NCBI GenBank assembly: GCA_023079485.1
Contig: CM041092.1
Coordinates: forward strand, 16,257,127-16,321,126
Direction of reading: 5' to 3'
Source: Archilochus colubris
Taxonomy: Eukaryota > Chordata > Aves > Apodiformes > Trochilidae
DNA length: 64,000 nt
The notes beneath the pieces were generated by a model. That model was not told where the DNA came from and did no database searches. It saw only the letters and a program-made list of their open reading frames with translations. Of the stretch, positions 36,101 to 43,830 are shown piece by piece. Within the stretch, counting starts at the first letter, position 1, and every line of letters starts with the position of its first letter. The translations under genes and the position numbers were made by a program.

Positions 36101-39100
36101 ATGCCGGGGGAAGCAGAATGGAAGACACTTCCAAACCATCCCATTCCCTGCTTGGTTCTCTTGCCTCAAAATGCTGCTCCTGAACTGTTCTCAGGACACA
36201 TAGCAACAACTACTCTCCCATCTTTTAAGTCTCTGTCAGATGATCCTCCCACCAGCTCCTTCTACACAGCTCTTTGTGGTGCTGCATCACTCCCCTCATG
36301 ACCACCCCACTGAACACCTTCCCCCATGTCCCCAGACACTACCAGGTCTTGGAGAACTCTGAGTTTCAAGCCTGACATTTATCTGTAGCAGATGTTGTTC
36401 AACAGACCCATGGACAAAGACACAATTCATCATCCCATGATCCTGGCACATCTGCCTGCATCTTTCCAGCAACAGCAGTGAAACATCTCCAGACTGCTGC
36501 CATGTCTGCTCCAGTATCAATCATTTTACCACCTCCATCTACTAATAAGCTTATCCCATTGCTGGGAGTATGGGGTTTTCTCCTGCTGCACTAAATAAAA
36601 GTCTTTCCTTCTGTCCTTCACCATGATTTTTCCCTGATGTCTTTAGCTTCTGTTACCCATTTTCTACACTTCATAATTTCTAATTTATATTGATTGCTAT
36701 CTACTCCCGCTCTCCCATTTGTTATAAACTGCTCTTTTATTTCTAATTGCTGCCTTCACTTTGCCGCTGAACCAGAACGGGCTCTCAGCCAGCACTGCCC
36801 TCTTTCTTGATTGTGGAATTGTGGCTTTTCGTGGTTCTGAAATTCTTCTGAAAGAGCTCACCATTTTCATTCACATTTTTCTATCTAAATGTTTCCTCCA
36901 AGCTGATTTCACTCATAATTTTCCCTCTGCTTTGGGAAATTAGCCCTTTCAAAGCACGAAGGATATAAATTACTGTTTAGGAATGTCCTTTCTTTGCTCA
37001 GGGTGAATGTAATCTGGTCGTGATCATTGGTCCCTTGGCAACCTCCAAGTTGCAGTCCAGCAGGGAATTCATCTCTATCCATCATAACCAGGGGAAACGA
37101 AGAGTTGCCTGCTCTGGATGCAATTGCTCTCATATAAAAGAGGGATCATCTCTAATTTTTAGAAACTCTGCAGATGGTTTATTGCTGGCTGCACAAGAGC
37201 CAGACAGAGCAAGAGTGTCTTACAAAGTTATGTCCTCTCAAAGTCCATGTGATACCAAGGACACCCTGGCTGACTTGCTGGTCCCCAGCAGACACCACTG
37301 CTCCCCAGTCCTGCACCATCACAGTGAGCACAGAAGCAACCTGATTCTTTTTTCACCAATGAACATCAACCATTTCTGACCTTGCCACATTGGTTTGGAT
37401 CATTTTAGTGCTTCTGTGACTATTTCCAGTAATGCAAAAGGATCAGAGGAAAGACTCTTTCCTTCCAGCCCCAGTTTCTCCAAAGCACATATCTTATTTA
37501 TGACCCAAGTGGGCCAAGGAGAGAGCGGTGGGCACGGCACAGATAACAGGCTGAAGTACACTTGTACCCACAATGTGCCACTGCAAAGCCCCCCTTAAAA
37601 GCAGCAGATGAACCAAACAGAGCAGATGGCTTCTCCTCATTCACTTACTCCCTGCTTGCCATCAGCATCAGTGTTCCAGGTCCATAGTAAGTGTAGGAGG
37701 CAGGTGAGAATGCCTGAGTGATGGCACACTCCAGTGGAGAAGCCAGCCCTGTCTGCACCCCTGGCAACTCTTAGCAGCCAGGCGGTGATGAGTGGGCAAC
37801 AAAAACACAGAGCTATGTCCCCATCTGGCCATGCCAGGTGTGCTCCCAGCTTTGCTGGCCCTGCAAACTGGGTACAAGGGCTCAAAGAGCCAGCGGGTCC
37901 CCTGTCCAAGAAAGTCCTGCCATCCCCATCAGTGCCCCCATACAGCCCAGCACACTGGAGCTGCTGGCACAAGCTCCCCAACCACCCCCTTGCCAAAGGA
38001 GGGAGGACTTGCAAGTGGTCCTTACCTCAGCCACAAAGTTCTGATGAAATGATTCCTCCTGAAAGGGCTCTGTCCGCAGGCGGTCTGCAAGAAAGAGCAG
38101 GATCAACCTGGGCAGCTCTGGCCACATCTCCCACCCCACTTTCCCCTTACCCTGCCTGTGGGTCAAGGATGTTGCAGGGGAACACCTCCAGCACACTCAT
38201 TCCAGAGCCAGTAGCAGAGTCCAGAAGGCCCTTGGGCCAGGGACACATTATCTGGTTAGCAGACGGTACAAGGACCACAGGGACATGAAGGGATAAATAA
38301 GGCTGAGCCTGCTGATGTGCACAGTGACCAGGTAGCAGATCCCAGAGCTCATCTGCACTTGTCCCAGCATCTTCCCACACAGAGGAGCAGGGGACAGTGG
38401 CAGAACATGCTCAGCACCATTCCCAGTTTGAAGAAGGTTCCTGGTTCTGAGCACTGCACTGGACAGCTGCTTTTCTGGAAGGGTGACACAGCTTGTCTCT
38501 TCCTCTTGCACGACAGGGAAAAAACCCTGCTCATTATGCTCTGCACCTCATTCAAAGCACTAACATTTCCCCAATCATTGCTAAGATGTTGTCTAGAAAA
38601 GCATCTGGCCAGCTTGGCTCAGCAGCACTGGTGCAAAGCTTCCTCCCAGCTTCCTGCCATGCCCAGGCAAAGGACAAGAAGGGGCACCAGCACCAGTCCC
38701 TGGACACAAACCGAGTTGTCCTGGCTGCTCCAAGCCCTGCAGAGCCAGCACGCAGCAGGGGAAAGGAGAGCATGACCAGATGATGCAGCTCTAGTGCAGC
38801 AGCAGGGTAGACCCAGGCTCCTGTGGCAGGGCACCTGCCATGGGACAGGGTCTGGATCACATCGCCTTCCTGACCATAATACACTAGTCAAGTCTGGCCC
38901 CCATCAGACCCCACAACCCAGGAGGACAAGGCTCCCACAGAAGTGCAGGTATCACCTCTGGCAGTGGGACAGAGCACCAGGCTATCAAGGGATGACCCAA
39001 AAAACAGTGGTCAGTCCCCTCTAATGGCAAGGAAGGCTGGTCACTGGAGGGGGGCCCACAGGCATGGCTGTGCTTCCCACAGCAGGGAAAGCCGGGAGCC

Positions 39101-42100
39101 CCTGGTTGCTCTCCAAGTGCTCAGTGCTTGGGAAGGGAGCCCAACACCTCTGCAGGACCAGCCTTCACTGGCATCCCCGCCAGCTCCTGGGGAGCAGCCA
39201 GGTGCTCTGGGCAATGTGGAGAGCTCCTTGGCGACTCCCCAAATCCTCCAGCTACTGGTCAAGGGTGGTTCCTCCTCTAGCTCTCCCCAGGGGCTTCTCC
39301 CCAGCATTCTGGCTACCATCCTGCTGCTGGCACTGCTGAACATGAAACACAAGCCTGGTTGGCTGTTAGCCAGAGGGAGCAGAGCATGCCAGCCCCATGC
39401 TAAGGAGAAAGATCACTCCCTGCCTGCTCCTTTCTCAGCCCCAGGCATCCCTCCTCACCTCTGCTGAGAGCAGCCCCACTCTCCCTGTAGTCTTCAATCT
39501 CAGCATCCTTCTGGATCAGCAGGGAGGTCAGCTCTTGCACCTGGTACCGCAGAGCCAGGCTCATCCGAATCAGGGGCCGCACAAGGTGACAGCACACCTA
39601 GTTTGGAGGAGAGACATTCTAGGGAAGATCCAGGGATGCACATAGCTGTCCATAGACTGGTTAACACAAGGCAGCAAACAAGGTTCTAGCAACAGTTCCA
39701 GTCAAGGTCATGCAGGGCTCCCCAAGATATCCCACATCTCACCCAAATCCAGCGGGCAGTGGTCAAAAGACATGAGCTGGGACATATCCCTTCATCCAAG
39801 CCCCATCCTTTCACAGCTGGGGGCTGCAGCAGAGGAGAGCTTGCATTTGAGAGTTCAATGGGGACCGGGTGGAGGGGTGGATAATGCTCCACTCACCATC
39901 TGGAGTGCAGCAGGAGGCAGAGTGCCACCCAGGACCTCCCTACAGCTCTGCACACCCCAAAGCATGTTCCTACACAGGAAACAGGCATAGCTGGGTTTAA
40001 AAACAGAAGGACCCGAGGTATCAAACTGCAGCTCAAGGAACAGAAGAGACTCTCCCAGGGAGGCAAAAACAAAAGCATCAGGGATCCTAATCGGCAGCAT
40101 TGATGCAGGCTACAGCTCCCCACTGCAGCCCACAGTGCCCACCCTTAGCTCACAGCCACACAAGCCCCATGCAGATTCCTGGGTATGTCCTCTGAATGAA
40201 GTCAGGATGTACAGCTCTGGCGCACCAGGCACATGAAGATACTTCCTGTCCATCACTTCCTTCAGCCCCTGTAAGGACATTTGGGATCCCCTCACTCTAT
40301 CATGTCCCTTGCCTTTGTGGACAGGCTGAGCACACAGATGAGAGGGCAGAAAATCCAGCATGGTTTGTGAAACCTTCTTGCTTCTACACCAAGTCCATAG
40401 TAGGCTTCACACTCTGCATAACCCCAAGCACAAACAGCAGACATGATGGCTCTCAACCACCCAAGTGCTCAGGGGCATCATCCGCTGCCAATGGAAGAGG
40501 AAAGGACAAGCACTGGTATGCTCCATGCTTGTCTCAAGCCCTTGGCTGGTTGCTGAAGAGATCTTAGCAGGGCAGAATTGGTCCCCATTCCTTCATCCAC
40601 ACCAGCCAGGGGGAATGCTTCTGCTGCTTCCCACCTGGATTTCTTGCAGACACTCAGCATAATTCCAGGTAAAGAGAAGGGGCAGTTATCAGAGCTGAGA
40701 GCTAGGGCTTTAGAATCATACTGGTTTGGGTTGGAAGGCACCTTAAGGATCATCTAGTTCCAGCCCCCTGACACAGGCAGGGACACGTCCCACTAGACCA
40801 CGTTGCTCACAGCCCCATCCAACCTGGCCTTGAACACTTCCAGGGAGGGGGCATCCACAGCTTCTCTGGGCAACCAGTGCCAGTGTCTCACCAGCCTCAT
40901 AGTGAAGCATTTAAAGACGTTATTTCTAATACCTAATCTATCTTTCCACCTCCTCAGCTCCACCTCTACGCTTCTTGCTCGGGGGGGACAAGAAGTCCCT
41001 GGGGTGGTCCAAACCAGGACCTTGAGTTTATTTGCTCAGCAGTTCAACCTTGGGAGTGAGAAGGCCTCCCAAAGACGGTGTCCGGGGCGTCCAGCTCTCC
41101 TCTCCAATGCCCAAGCATTCCTGGGGAGATAGGTCGTGCCCCTGGGGACCTGGTGACGGGGGGGTGCCGGAGATTCCGGGCAATGCCCCCCGGTCGGCTG
41201 GCCGGCCGGCAGCGGACCGGCAGGGCTCGCGGCGGGGCCGGGGCTGCCGCCACGGCGGTTCGCGGGTGCCGGGCGCCCTCTGGTGCGCGCAGGGCCGCAG
41301 GGCCCCGAGGCTCGGGGATGGTGTCGGAGGTCGGCGGCGGTAGGACACGGGTGCAGCCCCGGCCAGCAGTGCCCGCCCCGCCTGACAAGAGTCCGGGGGA
41401 GATGCTGCCCCGGGGTACTCGGCTTGAGATAGAGGAGGCTTCCCAGAATCCAAAATGTCAGGCAGTCCCGTGATAGATGCAACCCCTTAAAAGCTGAGGA
41501 GACCCTGATTTAATTCCCCCCATCATGATAGATCGCTGGAGCGTCCTTTGAGGGGTATCCGCTATTCTGTATCCCGCTTCATGGCGTGCACCAAAGGAAA
41601 ACAGCACTGCTCTGCTCTGTGGGGCACTGGCAGATGAGCCATCATCATCCCCAACGGGACACCCCACCGCTGCCCTGGCAGCAGCAGGTTCTGGGCCATC
41701 TCTTGCACACTGCAAGGCACCAGGCACGGTGTCAAAGCCTTGATGGAAAGAAATGAGGACAGTGAACCTTGGGAGGGACAGAAGGCAGAGCCAGGCACCC
41801 TACAGCCACCAGCAAAGCCCAATACCACCCAAAAACCTCCAAGCATTCGGAGACAATCTTTAATTTTGGCTTCTCTCTCCCCAAACTCTCTGCAATTTTG
41901 CTCACCATCTCCAGGGGAGCCGGGCAGCAGTGGAAGTCCCAGTAGAAGGGCAGTCCTGAGACCTCGCTCTTCACATGCAGGCTGAGGCTGTCAGCAGTGC
42001 AGTGGCAGGAGAAGGAGGTGGCAACATCCGGCTGCCCTGCCAGCAAGGCGCACACCAGGTTGCTCAAGCGGTGCACAAAGGAGGACACGTGGACCGTCAG

Positions 42101-43092
42101 CCGCTTGTTCAGTTCCTGGGGAAAGGTAAGGTTAGGGGTGCGGCAACACCTCAGGGAGCTCGGCACTGGGAAAAAAAAGAAGGAACTCCAGCGCACAAGG
42201 AGTCAAGCCAGTTCTGCATGTACTAGCACTGTAAAAAGACATCTGTGGACCTCAGCTTCCAGCCCTCGAGGGTCTGGATCATGGAGAGGCTGCAATGGTC
42301 TCACTAGCATCTGCCCCACATGTCATGCCCCACATGAATGTCTCAGACTGACTGAGTGCTGGGGGATACATGTCACTGTACACTCACCCCTCCTCACACC
42401 AGCCACTCAGCACAGCCACACTGTGACAGAGAGCCATGGCATATGGGTGGCACATCAGGACCCGGGCACATGGGTTAGGGTAAGGATAATGTGTTTTGTA
42501 GGCTGTGCTGAGAGGACACCGCACAGAACTCTGTGCCTGGCTATGAACAGGAGCCTCTCCATCACTGGTGGGAAGGCAGCCTTGTTTCAGGCTCCTCTTT
42601 AGTACACTGGTCCTGGGGAAACCAGATGCCCATCCAGCCCACAAGTGAAACGAGAGCACAGGCATCAGATTGCAGCCCCAGTGAACATATGGGCATGTTA
42701 AATAGCCTGGCATACTCTCCCAGGAGAAGGGTGCCTGGCCAGCCAGTGTGACAATCATTAGTCAGAGACAACTAGAAACATCCCAGGCCAGGCATTGCAC
42801 CCAAGCCCTGTCAGACCAGCCACTGAGTTTGTCACCAAGGAGTTGATGCTGGGACATAAGCTGCTGTGAGTGGAAAAGGAGATCCCTGGACCTTCCAGAC
42901 ACTCACCTTGGATCTTTGTCCCACAGCCTCAGCATCTACACGCTCGTACCAGACACTGCTGAGGTCAGAGATCAGCAGGATGTAGCCAGGATCCCCAAAG
43001 CACGCTTTGGCAAGAAAAGTGGCCTCGCCAAAGCAAACGGAAGCCCAGGGCTGTGTCAGAAGGCTGCTCTCCAGCTCCACAAAGCCCTCCAT
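21..43092 (-). CDS. NHEJ1: NHEJ1 (XLF/Cernunnos), non-homologous end-joining factor 1, all coding exons
   Basis: Nuclear scaffold of classical non-homologous end joining; with XRCC4 it forms filaments that bridge broken DNA ends for LIG4 and it binds Ku. Coding exons in transcript order: 42907-43092, 41906-42115, 39459-39597, 38026-38084, 678-795, 349-446, 21-80. Every junction is GT-AG and phases agree, giving 289 codons (human 299). The head domain carries ELNKRL at residues 63-68 and [10 protein letters not shown] at 112-121, matching human R64/L65 and L115, the XRCC4-contact leucine. A coiled-coil stalk follows ([19 protein letters not shown]), then a low-complexity linker, and the protein ends in a basic KAKGLFS tail, the Ku-binding motif. 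The ATG is the first base of its exon, directly after an acceptor AG, so the 5' UTR exon is separate. Identity rests on family knowledge of human XLF and is very secure. Confidence 0.96.
4190..4400. promoter_or_regulatory. Candidate regulatory block A in the NHEJ1 intron
   Basis: An AT-rich island with a TTTTTTTAATATATTTTTAA core inside GC-rich intron, flanked by low-repetition sequence. The composition change is visible; enhancer function is inference from the IHH locus. Confidence 0.25.
5455..5725. promoter_or_regulatory. Candidate regulatory block B in the NHEJ1 intron
   Basis: Mixed-composition stretch that retains several CpGs (for example GGCCGGCGACCGCAGC) in a CpG-depleted intron, followed by a pyrimidine-rich tract. 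No repeat structure or ORF explains it. Candidate conserved element only. Confidence 0.25.
6711..6868. repeat. Two-copy imperfect direct repeat, 88-bp spacing
   Basis: AAAACTGGACACATC occurs at 6711 and again at 6799. Both copies continue with TTGTAGGGTT- or TGTAGGGTT-like sequence and end in GCCAGCTCAT. The copies have diverged by substitutions and small indels, so the duplication is not recent. Confidence 0.7.
7636..7785. repeat. Minisatellite, about four units of 35-39 bp
   Basis: Units begin GGTGTCC, run through GGCAGTGCC and GTGCTGGGT, and end in CCCA. One internal unit is shorter by about 4 bp and the last unit degenerates. GC-rich, typical of avian intronic minisatellites and likely to be length-polymorphic. 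Confidence 0.8.
9640..10195. promoter_or_regulatory. Candidate regulatory block C in the NHEJ1 intron
   Basis: About 550 bp of balanced composition containing an AAATATATATTTAAG core, a TCF/LEF-like CATCAAAG at 9874-9881, a TEAD-like GGAATG, and scattered CpGs. Its texture differs from the flanks and it is neither repetitive nor coding. One of the stronger candidates for a conserved IHH enhancer; functional assignment is inferred. Confidence 0.35.
12862..12871. promoter_or_regulatory. Perfect MEF2-type site
   Basis: CTATTTATAG is an exact match to the MEF2 consensus YTAWWWWTAR. MEF2C promotes chondrocyte hypertrophy, which makes the site interesting in an IHH landscape, but a 10-bp match can occur by chance. 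Confidence 0.3.
13201..13656 (+). mobile_element. Solo LTR of an endogenous retrovirus, with intact target-site duplication
   Basis: Begins TGTGGAGAG and ends TCTTCGACA (TG...CA termini), and is flanked on both sides by the 6-bp duplication ATGGTG (13195-13200 and 13657-13662). It carries a TATA box (TATAAAA, 13572-13578) and an AATAAA poly(A) signal (13593-13598), so it reads on the plus strand, antisense to NHEJ1. The 6-bp duplication fits alpha- or betaretrovirus-like (ERVK-type) integration. No gag, pol or env remains: only the LTR left after recombination. The exact family was not determined. The perfect duplication suggests a fairly young insertion. Confidence 0.85.
13357..13457 (+). 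repeat. 28-bp tandem repeat (about 3.6 copies) within the solo LTR
   Basis: Units at 13357, 13385, 13413 and a partial one at 13441 share TCATAAGCATAGATGACAG and differ at one to three positions. They lie in the U3 part of the LTR upstream of the TATA box, where retroviral enhancer repeats are usually found. Confidence 0.85.
16209..16225. repeat. (AC)n microsatellite
   Basis: Short run of about eight CA dinucleotides in the NHEJ1 intron, preceded by alternating GTGCACATGC. Confidence 0.85.
16240..16360. promoter_or_regulatory. Candidate regulatory block D in the NHEJ1 intron
   Basis: AT-rich island containing TTAAGTTAAAATTAAA, a nuclear-receptor-like TGACCTTTG and GATATATTTACCAGC. It stands out from GC-rich flanks. 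Candidate only. Confidence 0.3.
17645..17930. promoter_or_regulatory. Candidate regulatory block E with two inverted repeats
   Basis: Unique, balanced-composition block that keeps CpGs (GTTCGAGACGGTCGC). It holds CTGAATA-6 nt-TATTCAG at 17656-17675, and a longer foldback at 17805-17849 in which CTTGAAAA and GGCTTCG pair with CGAAGCC and TTTTCAAG around a 9-nt loop, with a 6-nt bulge on the 3' side. Together these give 15 paired bases. I do not recognise it as a known RNA; the stem is shorter than a typical microRNA precursor. Confidence 0.4.
22172..22215. promoter_or_regulatory. Pair of CTCF-like sites in opposite orientation
   Basis: CCATCAGGTGGCCGCT (plus, 22172-22187) and GCGCCATCTGCCGCG (22201-22215; on the minus strand CGCGGCAGATGGCGC) both resemble the CTCF core, each with one or two departures from consensus. 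They lie in a locally GC-rich stretch with degenerate GATGCAG repeats. Confidence 0.35.
24318..24352. repeat. Poly(A)/poly(G) low-complexity tract
   Basis: An A run followed by GAGGGGGGGG and further G-rich sequence. Simple low-complexity DNA. Confidence 0.85.
24360..24612. promoter_or_regulatory. Candidate regulatory block F in the NHEJ1 intron
   Basis: Roughly 250 bp of balanced composition carrying a SOX-type CATTGTT (24478-24484), a homeodomain TTAATTA (24506-24512) and an E-box CACGTG (24517-24522) within 45 bp. This density, plus retained CpGs (CCTCGGCGTCAAG), makes it one of the better enhancer candidates. SOX9 is a master regulator in cartilage, where IHH is expressed. Function is inferred. 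Confidence 0.4.
25601..25629. repeat. (AC)n followed by poly(C)
   Basis: ACACACACACAC running into CCCCCCC; simple repeat. Confidence 0.8.
26740..26960. promoter_or_regulatory. Candidate regulatory block G in the NHEJ1 intron
   Basis: CpG-retaining stretch (GGTCGCCGGGTTATCGG, CACGCGACTTCC) with a SOX/TCF-like CTTTGTT at 26894-26900. Not repetitive and not coding. Candidate conserved element. Confidence 0.35.
27515..27660. promoter_or_regulatory. Candidate regulatory block H in the NHEJ1 intron
   Basis: AT-rich island with AATAAAATTTATAAG, a homeodomain TAATTA (27567-27572) and CATTATGTGGCTAAATTTAA, ending in CpG-rich sequence. Candidate enhancer; function inferred. Confidence 0.35.
27997..28023. 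repeat. (CT)n-poly(T) simple repeat
   Basis: Eight or so CT dinucleotides followed by a T run; the plus strand here is strongly pyrimidine-rich. Confidence 0.85.
28895..29040. repeat. Degenerate minisatellite with a CTCAGCATGGT-like unit
   Basis: CAGCATGGT, GGCATGGCCAT, ATATGGTC, CAGCATGGTC, AGCATTCTCA and CAGTATGGTC recur roughly every 20-30 bp, each followed by a pyrimidine-rich TTTCCTTCC-like segment. An old, diverged tandem array. Confidence 0.65.
30047..30098. repeat. Poly(T)18 / poly(A)29 foldback
   Basis: An 18-T run, the spacer AGGGG and a 29-A run form a near-perfect palindrome. Such a foldback is prone to slippage and its true length may be mis-assembled. Confidence 0.9.
32234..32263. 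repeat. Short tandem repeat GCATGGCACA, three copies
   Basis: The decamer repeats three times with the last copy merging into GCATGGAGAG. Confidence 0.8.
34085..34340. promoter_or_regulatory. Candidate regulatory block I in the NHEJ1 intron
   Basis: CpG-rich stretch (CGGGCCCCGGGGTCGAGC, GAGCGGCCGCCTCCACGC) with a forkhead-like TGTTTGTTTA at 34110-34119 and CAGATAAAAATACGC. CpG retention inside this intron is unusual and suggests constrained or unmethylated DNA. Confidence 0.4.
34660..34870. promoter_or_regulatory. Candidate regulatory block J with a HOX13-type site
   Basis: Contains CCAATAAAA (34681-34689), the sequence preferred by posterior HOX13 proteins, followed by CpG-rich DNA and AACGTATAAATATTCCC. 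HOX13 factors act in distal limb, where IHH is needed for digits. The motif is visible; function is inference. Confidence 0.4.
35420..35620 (-). mobile_element. Ancient CR1 LINE fragment
   Basis: Text such as ATCAAGGCACCTCTCAATTT and CCTGATAAGCTAGACA resembles old CR1 subfamilies shared with turtles and crocodilians, in reverse orientation. Heavily diverged; boundaries approximate. Confidence 0.5.
36500..37200. other. AT-rich unidentified block
   Basis: About 700 bp of markedly AT-rich sequence, with no ORF of note. It could be an ancient repeat or a conserved element; I cannot place it by eye. Flanking 35,620-36,500 and 37,200-38,025 hold nothing I recognise. Confidence 0.4.
40712..40985 (-). 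mobile_element. CR1 LINE 3'-end fragment
   Basis: Starts AGAATCATACTGG, followed by TTTGGGTTGGAAGGCACCTT and ATCATCTAGTTCCAGCCCCC, and continues through CCATCCAACCTGGCCTTGAA: the reverse complement of the conserved CR1 3' region. Truncated at the 5' end as usual. Diagnostic of an avian or other sauropsid genome. Confidence 0.92.
41140..41420. promoter_or_regulatory. Intronic CpG island in NHEJ1
   Basis: About 280 bp with several dozen CpGs (for example GGCTGGCCGGCCGGCAGC), abutting a CpG-poor CR1 fragment. It is not at an annotated-type promoter: NHEJ1 starts 2.4 kb away. It contains a CTCF-type motif. It could be a boundary element or an unannotated alternative promoter. Confidence 0.75.
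41273..41286 (-). promoter_or_regulatory. Near-consensus CTCF site
   Basis: The minus strand reads GCACCAGAGGGCGC, matching the CTCF core CCACCAGAGGGCGC at every position but the first. The motif on the minus strand is the orientation expected for the right-hand anchor of a loop extending left, towards IHH. Occupancy is inferred. Confidence 0.6.
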
Positions 43093-43603
43093 CTGCAAGA
43101 GAGCAATCACGTCTCTGCCTAAACTGCCACCCAGGAAGACTCCAATCCCTGGGGGTACCTGCCAGCCCCTCCACGATGCCAGTCCCACCCCACAGCCTGG
43201 AGGTGAGGATGCTCAGCCAGCTCTGGCCACACACATCACTGCACATGCACACAGCTCTGCTGGGGCATGAATTTTGGGGAGCTCTTTGTAGGGGAGTTCC
43301 TACCTCAGCTCACGATGAGCACCCCTAATACACCAGCAGACAGCAATGTGACTGCTGCTTCCCCGGCGTTACCCGGTGCTTGCTGCCATTAATACAAGAC
43401 CTTTACGACCAAATTAAAGTCTAGCACCCCGTCCCGGTGCCCTGCGCGTCCCCTGCCTGCACTGGGACATGGGGAGTACCGGCAGCTGCCCACACCGCCC
43501 GCGAGCGCTGCCGCTTCCCGCTCCTCCCCGCGACATCCTCCGCCACCACCGGGGGACCCGGTGTCCCCGGGCCGCCTGCAGGACCGGGGCTCTGCGCAGT
43601 TAC

Positions 43604-43696
43604 CCGAGGGCAGGAGGCTGCCGGAGCGAGAAGCTTTGGGAAGCCGAGCAGTGCTGGGCCGGAGGTCGGGTCCTGACTACGGCTCCCAGCATGCCG
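43604..43696 (-). other. NHEJ1: Probable NHEJ1 5' UTR exon 1
   Basis: The NHEJ1 ATG exon starts exactly at an acceptor, so a leader exon must lie upstream. In the CpG-rich stretch just upstream, the minus strand reads CCCTCGG|GTAACTG, a usable donor whose exon would end at 43604. The transcription start is put near the ZNF143-type motif at 43676-43695; the upper boundary is an estimate. Inferred; no transcript evidence is available. Confidence 0.45.
43676..43695 (+). promoter_or_regulatory. ZNF143/THAP11 (Staf, SBS-type) site in the NHEJ1 promoter
   Basis: The sequence ACTACGGCTCCCAGCATGCC matches the well-known promoter element ACTACAATTCCCAGCATGC bound by ZNF143 and THAP11. It lies inside a CpG island of about 400 bp (roughly 43,430-43,830), where such sites typically mark transcription starts of ubiquitously expressed genes. 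This places the NHEJ1 start here. Confidence 0.7.
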
Positions 43697-43830
43697 CGCG
43701 ACACCGGCACCGGGGCAGGGACATGGACGCCGCTTCCGCAGGGCCGGGGCGCGGCTCCTCCTGCGCCCTCAGCTGCCAGCGGGAGCCGAGCGGTCGCGTC
43801 GGTCGTCGCTGCGGCCGTGTGGTCCCTGTG

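Larger units (their letters stand above)
796..38025 (-). other. 37.2-kb NHEJ1 intron, predicted IHH regulatory landscape
   Basis: A single intron joins coding exon 4 (ends ...FVAE) to coding exon 5 (starts SLPQV), both in phase 0. It makes up 58% of the window while the other NHEJ1 introns here are 0.2-2.3 kb. I see no convincing protein-coding gene in it on either strand. In mouse and human, NHEJ1 introns contain a cluster of additive enhancers driving IHH in growth plate, digits and skull; their duplication causes syndactyly or craniosynostosis. The bird intron very likely plays the same role. Sub-blocks that look unlike background (AT-rich, or retaining CpGs) are listed separately. Outside them and the repeats the intron is GC-rich, CpG-poor unique sequence in which I recognise nothing. 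Confidence 0.75.
39598..41905 (-). other. NHEJ1 intron between coding exons 2 and 3
   Basis: 2.3-kb intron holding a CR1 fragment and a CpG island with a CTCF-type motif (both listed). The remainder is unremarkable unique sequence. Two other introns, 38,085-39,458 and 42,116-42,906, contain nothing I recognise. Confidence 0.85.
43430..43830. promoter_or_regulatory. CpG island, NHEJ1 promoter
   Basis: Dense CpG dinucleotides in an otherwise CpG-depleted neighbourhood, overlapping the expected 5' end of NHEJ1 and containing the ZNF143-type motif. No TATA box is evident, as expected for a housekeeping promoter. Confidence 0.75.
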
